Shown one piece after another: positions 33,401 to 39,400 of a stretch of 46,426 nt of DNA. Each line of letters opens with the position of its first letter. Positions within the stretch are counted from its first letter, which is position 1. The notes under the pieces were generated by a model. The model saw only the letters and a list, made by a program, of their open reading frames with translations, was not told where the DNA came from and did not search any database. The stretch is taken from contig JAGRBY010000004.1 of NCBI GenBank assembly GCA_020433835.1, positions 1 through 46,426 on the forward strand, given 5' to 3'. This DNA comes from Anaerolineae bacterium (GTDB taxonomy: Bacteria; Chloroflexota; Anaerolineae; 4572-78; J111). The position numbers and the translations under genes were made by a program.

Positions 33401-36400
33401 AGGGTCTACGCTGATCGCTTCGTCATCGGATATACCAAAAAAACCGGCGTCAAACAGATCGATCCCGTTTATGAACGCGCCATAGGCAGGGTAATGGCCC
33501 GCCTCCGCCGAATGGAACGCGCCTGACTGCCGACGCTGAGCCGGAATCGTCGTAACCAGATCACGACCGGCTGCTAGATTGTCCCAAAACTGGTCAGGGG
33601 TGTCCGCTTGGGGCAAACGACACGCCTGGCCAATGATCGCCACCTTACCGGAACGGCTGCCGACAGGCTGAGAAAACCGACTTTGCGGTCTCAATTTCGG
33701 GCGGGTGTTTTCCAACGGCGAACGCGACCTGCTCCCCGGTTGGCCCGCTATTGAGACCTGTTGTGGGTCTCCATTCTTCTGCGACAAATCCGGCTCAACA
33801 ACGCCTTCGACCATAAGATAGCCGGCCAAGGCTTCGATGGTGGGATAGTCCAAAATGGCGTTTGGAGTGATCGCGATGTTGTATTTCTCTTCTAATTTAT
33901 TGAGCAACGCCATCATTAAGATCGAGTCGAGGCCATACTCCACCAGAGGGACCTCAATATCCAGGTCTGCCTGGGTAACTTCTAAGAGTTCTGCGCCTAT
34001 TTCGAGCAGCTCTTGCTTTATTTGTTGGGCTGCTTGAGCAACATCGCTGGCTAGTGTCACGGTCGGCATATCGCGGCTACGCCTACTGTTGGTTTGATCG
34101 ACACCCAAATACTGACGAATTTTCTCACCGTCACCGTGGGCAACCAGCACCTGACCATACTCCGATTGAGCCAGCAGTTGCTCAAACATCTGCAATCCCT
34201 GCTCAGTCGATAATGCCGCCATTCCGGTTCGTGAGATCAACCACTTTTCGGCTTCTGCATCAAGCTGCATACCGCCGGCTTGCCACAGAGGCCAATTGAT
34301 GGCCAGCGTCCGGCCGGATCGTTGGCCTCTGTCGACTAACGCCTGCCGATGGCGGGCGTATTCATCCATAAAGGCATTGGCGGCGGCATAGATGCTCTGC
34401 CCCACATTGCCTGTTACACCGGAAACGGACGAAAACAGCGCCATGAAATCCAGCGCTTCGGCCTGGGTTGCGAGGTCGATGTTGACCGTTCCGGCCACTT
34501 TCGGGGCCAGCACGGCCTCGATCTCCGTCACCGTTTTCTTAAGGATAAAGCTATCCCGGATGACCCCCGCGCTGTGAATGATGCCGTTTAATCCTCCATA
34601 GTGAGTTTTAATACTTTGAACCACTCGCTCGACATCAGCCGGTTTGCTCACATCAACTTGACGATAATCGATCGTGACACCCGGTTGAGTCATACGCGCC
34701 AACGTGGCTTGGCCAGCGTCATTGAGCGGTGACCGGCCGCTTAAGATGACCGTAATTCCCTGGCCATATTCCGCCAGGTGTCGAGCAAAAATTTGGCCCA
34801 GGCCGCCCAGGCCGCCTGTGATCCAATAGACTCCTCCCGGCTTGAGATAAGCTCGCCTCTGATCGCCTGACGCTAATTCAATCTGTTTTAAGGATTTAAC
34901 CCGTCGAGCGCCGGTTTCATCATAACGCACTTCCACATCACCGAACATCTCGGGGCGGATTTCGCGGCGTAGAATAGCTATGAGATTGGCGGCAACCGGA
35001 TTAACAACGGTAACGAGCTTGCCCTGAATTTTAGGGTGTTCCAGTCGGGCGCTCTTCAACAGCCCCGTCAGAGGGGCGTAGAGATAACGCGGGTTGGTTT
35101 CCGAAGCCAGAACTACGACCCGGGTCTGCGTTCCAGGCTCTTTTTCGGCAGTCGCTTTGAGATGGTCCCATAAGCTTATCGTCAGGGTCGTGACCTGCTC
35201 GACTATATCCGAATCGGATCCCGGCGCTAGCACGATAACCTGAGCATTTCCAAAGCCGGTTTTGATAGATTCAACCAGGCTCCGGGGCAATCCGGCGATC
35301 ATCAGCAGTAGGTTGGCTTGTGCTATGCTTTCGGCTTCGCCATCCCCTTCAGCCATCGTTTTGACCGGCCAGGTCGGCGTACAATAGATCGGTTTGGATT
35401 TCTGGCCGGCTGTCTCGGCTTTCGGTTGCGCCGGCACGGCTCTGACTGTAAATTCCTTAAAAAAGAGCCGGACACGACCCTGCGCATCGGCCACAGCGAT
35501 GTCATATTTCACAATGGCTGCTTCGGGATCAGGTGAGCCGGTCGCCCCAGAGTTGGCGCTGTAGGTGACGTAAGCATAGGCCTCATCGGGGAACGACCCA
35601 TAAAGCCGAATCTCCTGAGCGGCAAAGGGGAGATAGAGTTTAGTATCAGCTCCGTTTGATCGGCTCAGCTTCATACCCATAATCGTTTGGAGGGCGCCGT
35701 CCATCAAACTGGGATGCAGATCATAGCCATCTTTCTCTTCCCATAAACCAACCGGCAACCGCAGCCGGGCCAGCGCTTCGTGGCTATTGCCGATTATAGA
35801 AATAATCGGTTGGAAATCGGGACCGTACTCCAGCCCCTTTTGTCTAAATTGGTGGTAACATGCCTCCGGGGTCGGCTTTTCGATGCAGCGTTCCCGAATG
35901 GCTTTGAGATCGAGCAGGGGGGCATCACCAAAACTGAACTTATTGCCAAAGTTGAGTTTGCCCTGTGCATGGATTGTGGGATGATTATCTCCATCGGCGC
36001 GGCTAATTTCATAACGCACCTCGCCGGTTTCGTTCGGGTAAAGATTAATCCGGATGTCTGCCGGTTGCTCCTTAACCACAATGGGACTGGCCCAGATCAC
36101 GTTTCTAAACAAGACCACCGGCTGGTTTCCGGCAAGCTCTGCCGCCGCTCTCGCCATTTCCAGATAGGTCACCCCCGGTAATGTCTTTTCGCCCCGTACT
36201 CGATGATCTTTCAGAAAAAATTCCTCACCGGTCAATGTCGAACTGAACTGCTGTCCCGTAAACGTCGAGGTATTCCGGTGAACCAAGGGATGAAATTGGA
36301 ATGAAGAATGAAGAATGGAGAATGGAGAATCATTTATTTCATTTCTCATTCCGCGTTGAGGCTTGGGGAGCCAATGTCGCTCGCGGGCAAAGGGATAGGT

Positions 36401-39400
36401 CGGTAAACTGATCCGTTTAGGTCGTGGCTGTTCATAGAGCAGTTGCCAGTCAACAGAGACCCCTTCAATCCATCGTCGAGCCAATGTTTCGAGATCACCC
36501 TGACCAGCCACTTGATTGACTGTCTTCGGCGCTTCATCGACTTCGAGCGACAGCGCTAAACGATTCTTGATCTTTTTCAGTGTACCCACATAGATACCGT
36601 CCGGTATTTGTTCATTGGTCAGATACTGTTTGAGCTTCGTTCGTACATCCGTTAGATTGGCTGTGATCAAGGCCAGCCGGCTCTCCATTGCCTCCCGACC
36701 TATCTGTAATGTATAGGCCAAATCGGCCAGGAGGGTGGTCTGATCGCTGCTTGCATCATCTACCTGACGTTCTACAAAATCCAACAATTTCCTTGCATAC
36801 AGCTTGAGCCGCTCGTCATCTCTGGCCGACAGCACAATCAAGTGTTCTCCTGACCCCTGACCCCTGACCCCTGACCCCTTAGAAAGATACTCCTCCAACA
36901 CCACATGCGCATTCGCGCCGCCAAAACCAAAAGAACTGACTCCGGCTCGCCTGGGGATAGGCTGGTCGTTCTCGTCCGTCAATGTCTGCCAGGGTTGAGT
37001 TTGTGTCACTAAATAAAACGGGCTGTCCTTCAAGTTGATATAGGGATTCTGCTGTTCAAAATTGATCGTGGCCGGCAGTTGTTTGTGTTTAAGCGCCAGC
37101 AGTACTTTCAAGACTCCGGCGATGCCTGCGGCTGCCTCCAGATGGCCGATATTACTCTTGACCGACCCTAGACCGCAGTGGGGGGTGGCCGGTCGTTTCT
37201 TCGGCCACTGTTGGTACAGCCGCGCAAAGGCTTGCTTTAAGCCGTTGATTTCAATGGGGTCGCCTAAAGCCGTGCCGGTTCCGTGGGCCTCGATGTAGCT
37301 GACCGTGGCCGGATCAATCCCGGCTTGGTGGTACGCCTTGACCAATAGTTCGGCCTGAGCTTTCGGATTCGGCGCGGTCAACGAGTTGGTCCGCCCGCCG
37401 TGGTTCTCCGCCGTGGCTTTGATCACGGCATAGATATGATCCCCATCGGCCTCGGCCCGGCGCAGCGGTTTTAAGAAGATTGCGCCCACCCCTTCGCCAC
37501 GCACATAGCCGTTGGCCCGCTGATCAAAGGTCTTGCAGCGACCATCCGCGCACAACATCCCAGCCTGGCTGAAAGAGATATAGAGTTGGGGTGACAATAA
37601 GGCATTGACCCCACCCACCAGGGCCATCTCACACGTACCCGTTTGCAGCGCCTGCACAGCCCGCTGCAAAGCCACGAGCGAACTCGAACAGGCAGTATCA
37701 ATCGACTCGCTGGGACCGTGGAGATTTAAGAGATAAGAGACCCGGTTTGCCAAAACGGAGCGGTTTAAGCCCGTGCTCAGGTGGGCTTGAACCCGAACCT
37801 GATTGTTCTGGAGCAAATCCTGATAATCACCGGTCGAGACCCCGACAAAGATGCCGGTGTGGGTGCCGGATAGGCTGTCGGCCCGATAGCCCGCATCTTC
37901 GATACATGTCCAGGCAGTTTCTAAGAAAATGCGCTGCTGCGGATCCATTACCTTCGCTTCACGCGGTGAAATCCTAAAAAAGGGCGCGTCGAATTTATCC
38001 ACATCGGGCATAAAGCCGCCCCATTTGACGTTTGTTTTGTTGATTTGGGTCTGGGGATCGCCATAAAAGGCGCGCCAATCCCAGCGATCTGGGGGAACTT
38101 CGGTGATGAGATCGTCGCCGTCGACCAGGTGCTGCCAAAAACAGTCCAGGTCTGGCGATCCCGGCAGCACCCCACTCATACCGATAATGGCAATCACTTC
38201 GGCTGGCGCTTGAGGGATTGAGGTCGTCACCATGTCGACAGCAGCTTGCTCCGTGACCAACTCGGCATTGATGTGGGCCAGCGCCTGGCGATCATCGGGT
38301 GTCAATGACGCCGGGGATGAGCCTGATGCCGATCCTATGAGGCTGCCGGCCTGTCCACGGTCTGAGGAAATAGAACTTTGATAATAGCGGGCCAGGCCAT
38401 CGCCGTGGTTCTGCAATAGATGGGCACACAATAAGCCCAGCGTGTTGTACTCAAAAAACAAGGTCGGCATGAGGTCAAGCGCATAGGTTTCATTGAGCCG
38501 GTTCGCCAACGCGATAAAGGTCATCGAGTCAAAACCATACTCATCCAGGATTTCATCTTCGGAGAACTCCTCAGCCTCAATTTTTAGCAGGCCGGCCATC
38601 ATTTGCGCGAGGTCTGTTTGCAACATCTTACGCAAAAGTTGTGGCTCAATTTCTTTTGAAGCCGAGGTTGTCCTATCGTTGGGAGCGGGCTTGATGACAA
38701 TAGGATTAGAATGGGGGCGTTGGGAGGCTAGATCGGGCTGCCCCCCTTTATCTTTCTGCGGTATCCAATATCGCTGTTTCTCAAAGGGGTAGGTAGGCAG
38801 TGAAATCCGTTGACAGGTCTCACCGGCGTATAAATCAGCCCAGGCTAATTCATAACCGTGGACAAACAAATCGGCTAAAGCCAGCAGTTTTTCTCGATAT
38901 GCGGCTTCGCTTAAATCATGAACGGTCGAGATTTCCTTGAGAAGAAACGCCCCAAACTGTTTCAAAGCGGGACGTCGTTCGGGGAATGGCGCTGTTCCTT
39001 CATAATAGTGATAACCCTCTACCGAGTCCCCGTCCTGAATGCGCTTGAGCTTGTCTTTTAAATCGTCAATATCTTTAATCACCAGCGCACACCGCACCGA
39101 AAAATGACTTCGCCCCAGGTGAAGCGTGTAGGCTATATCTTGAATACACGGTTCTTTTCCGGCTTCCTCGGCTAACCACACCGACAGATCAGCCAGCCGG
39201 CGTTGTAGGATCGCCCCGTTTTTGCCCGACAAGACGACGAGATAACAAGGCCGCGCCGGTTCTTTTATTTCAACCGGCTCACAAGGCGCCTCCTCCAAGA
39301 TCATAAACGCGTTGGTTCCGCCGATGCCCAAACTGTTAATCCCGGCTCGTCTGGGACCGATCGCTCGCTGCCATTCTCGTAATTTTGTATTGATATAAAA

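Larger units (their letters stand above)
33820..38205 (-). other. PKS module 2: KS-DH-KR-ACP
   Basis: KS2 (DTACSSSLVALQ, AHGTGT, NIGH) belongs to the same visible group as KS8 and KS11. DH2 has HRVRGEKTLP and DGALQ. KR2 has ITGGLGGLG, the Ser in LFSSVSG and Tyr in SIYAAANAF. The segment HSAGVIRDS keeps the Asp that marks B-type ketoreductases. ACP2 has GLDSILM. A double bond is the expected outcome. Heptamer repeats follow the KS and a repeat stretch precedes the DH. Confidence 0.9.

Noticed and set aside
5870..33655. KS3 or KS9 as non-elongating KS0 domains
   Set aside because: Both keep the Cys, the AHGTGT His and the NLGH His, so inactivity cannot be claimed from residues.
32010..33655. 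Module 3 as a KS-B-ACP branching module
   Set aside because: The KS-to-ACP distance is far too short for a branching domain of the double hot-dog type.
36848..36880. Heptamer arrays as CRISPR or VNTR loci
   Set aside because: Units are seven bases with no spacers and are translated in frame within conserved PKS architecture.
15640..38640. HMGS-type beta-branching at the PKS-A ACPs
   Set aside because: None of the ACPs shows the Trp expected after the serine, and no HMGS, ECH or free decarboxylating KS gene is present.
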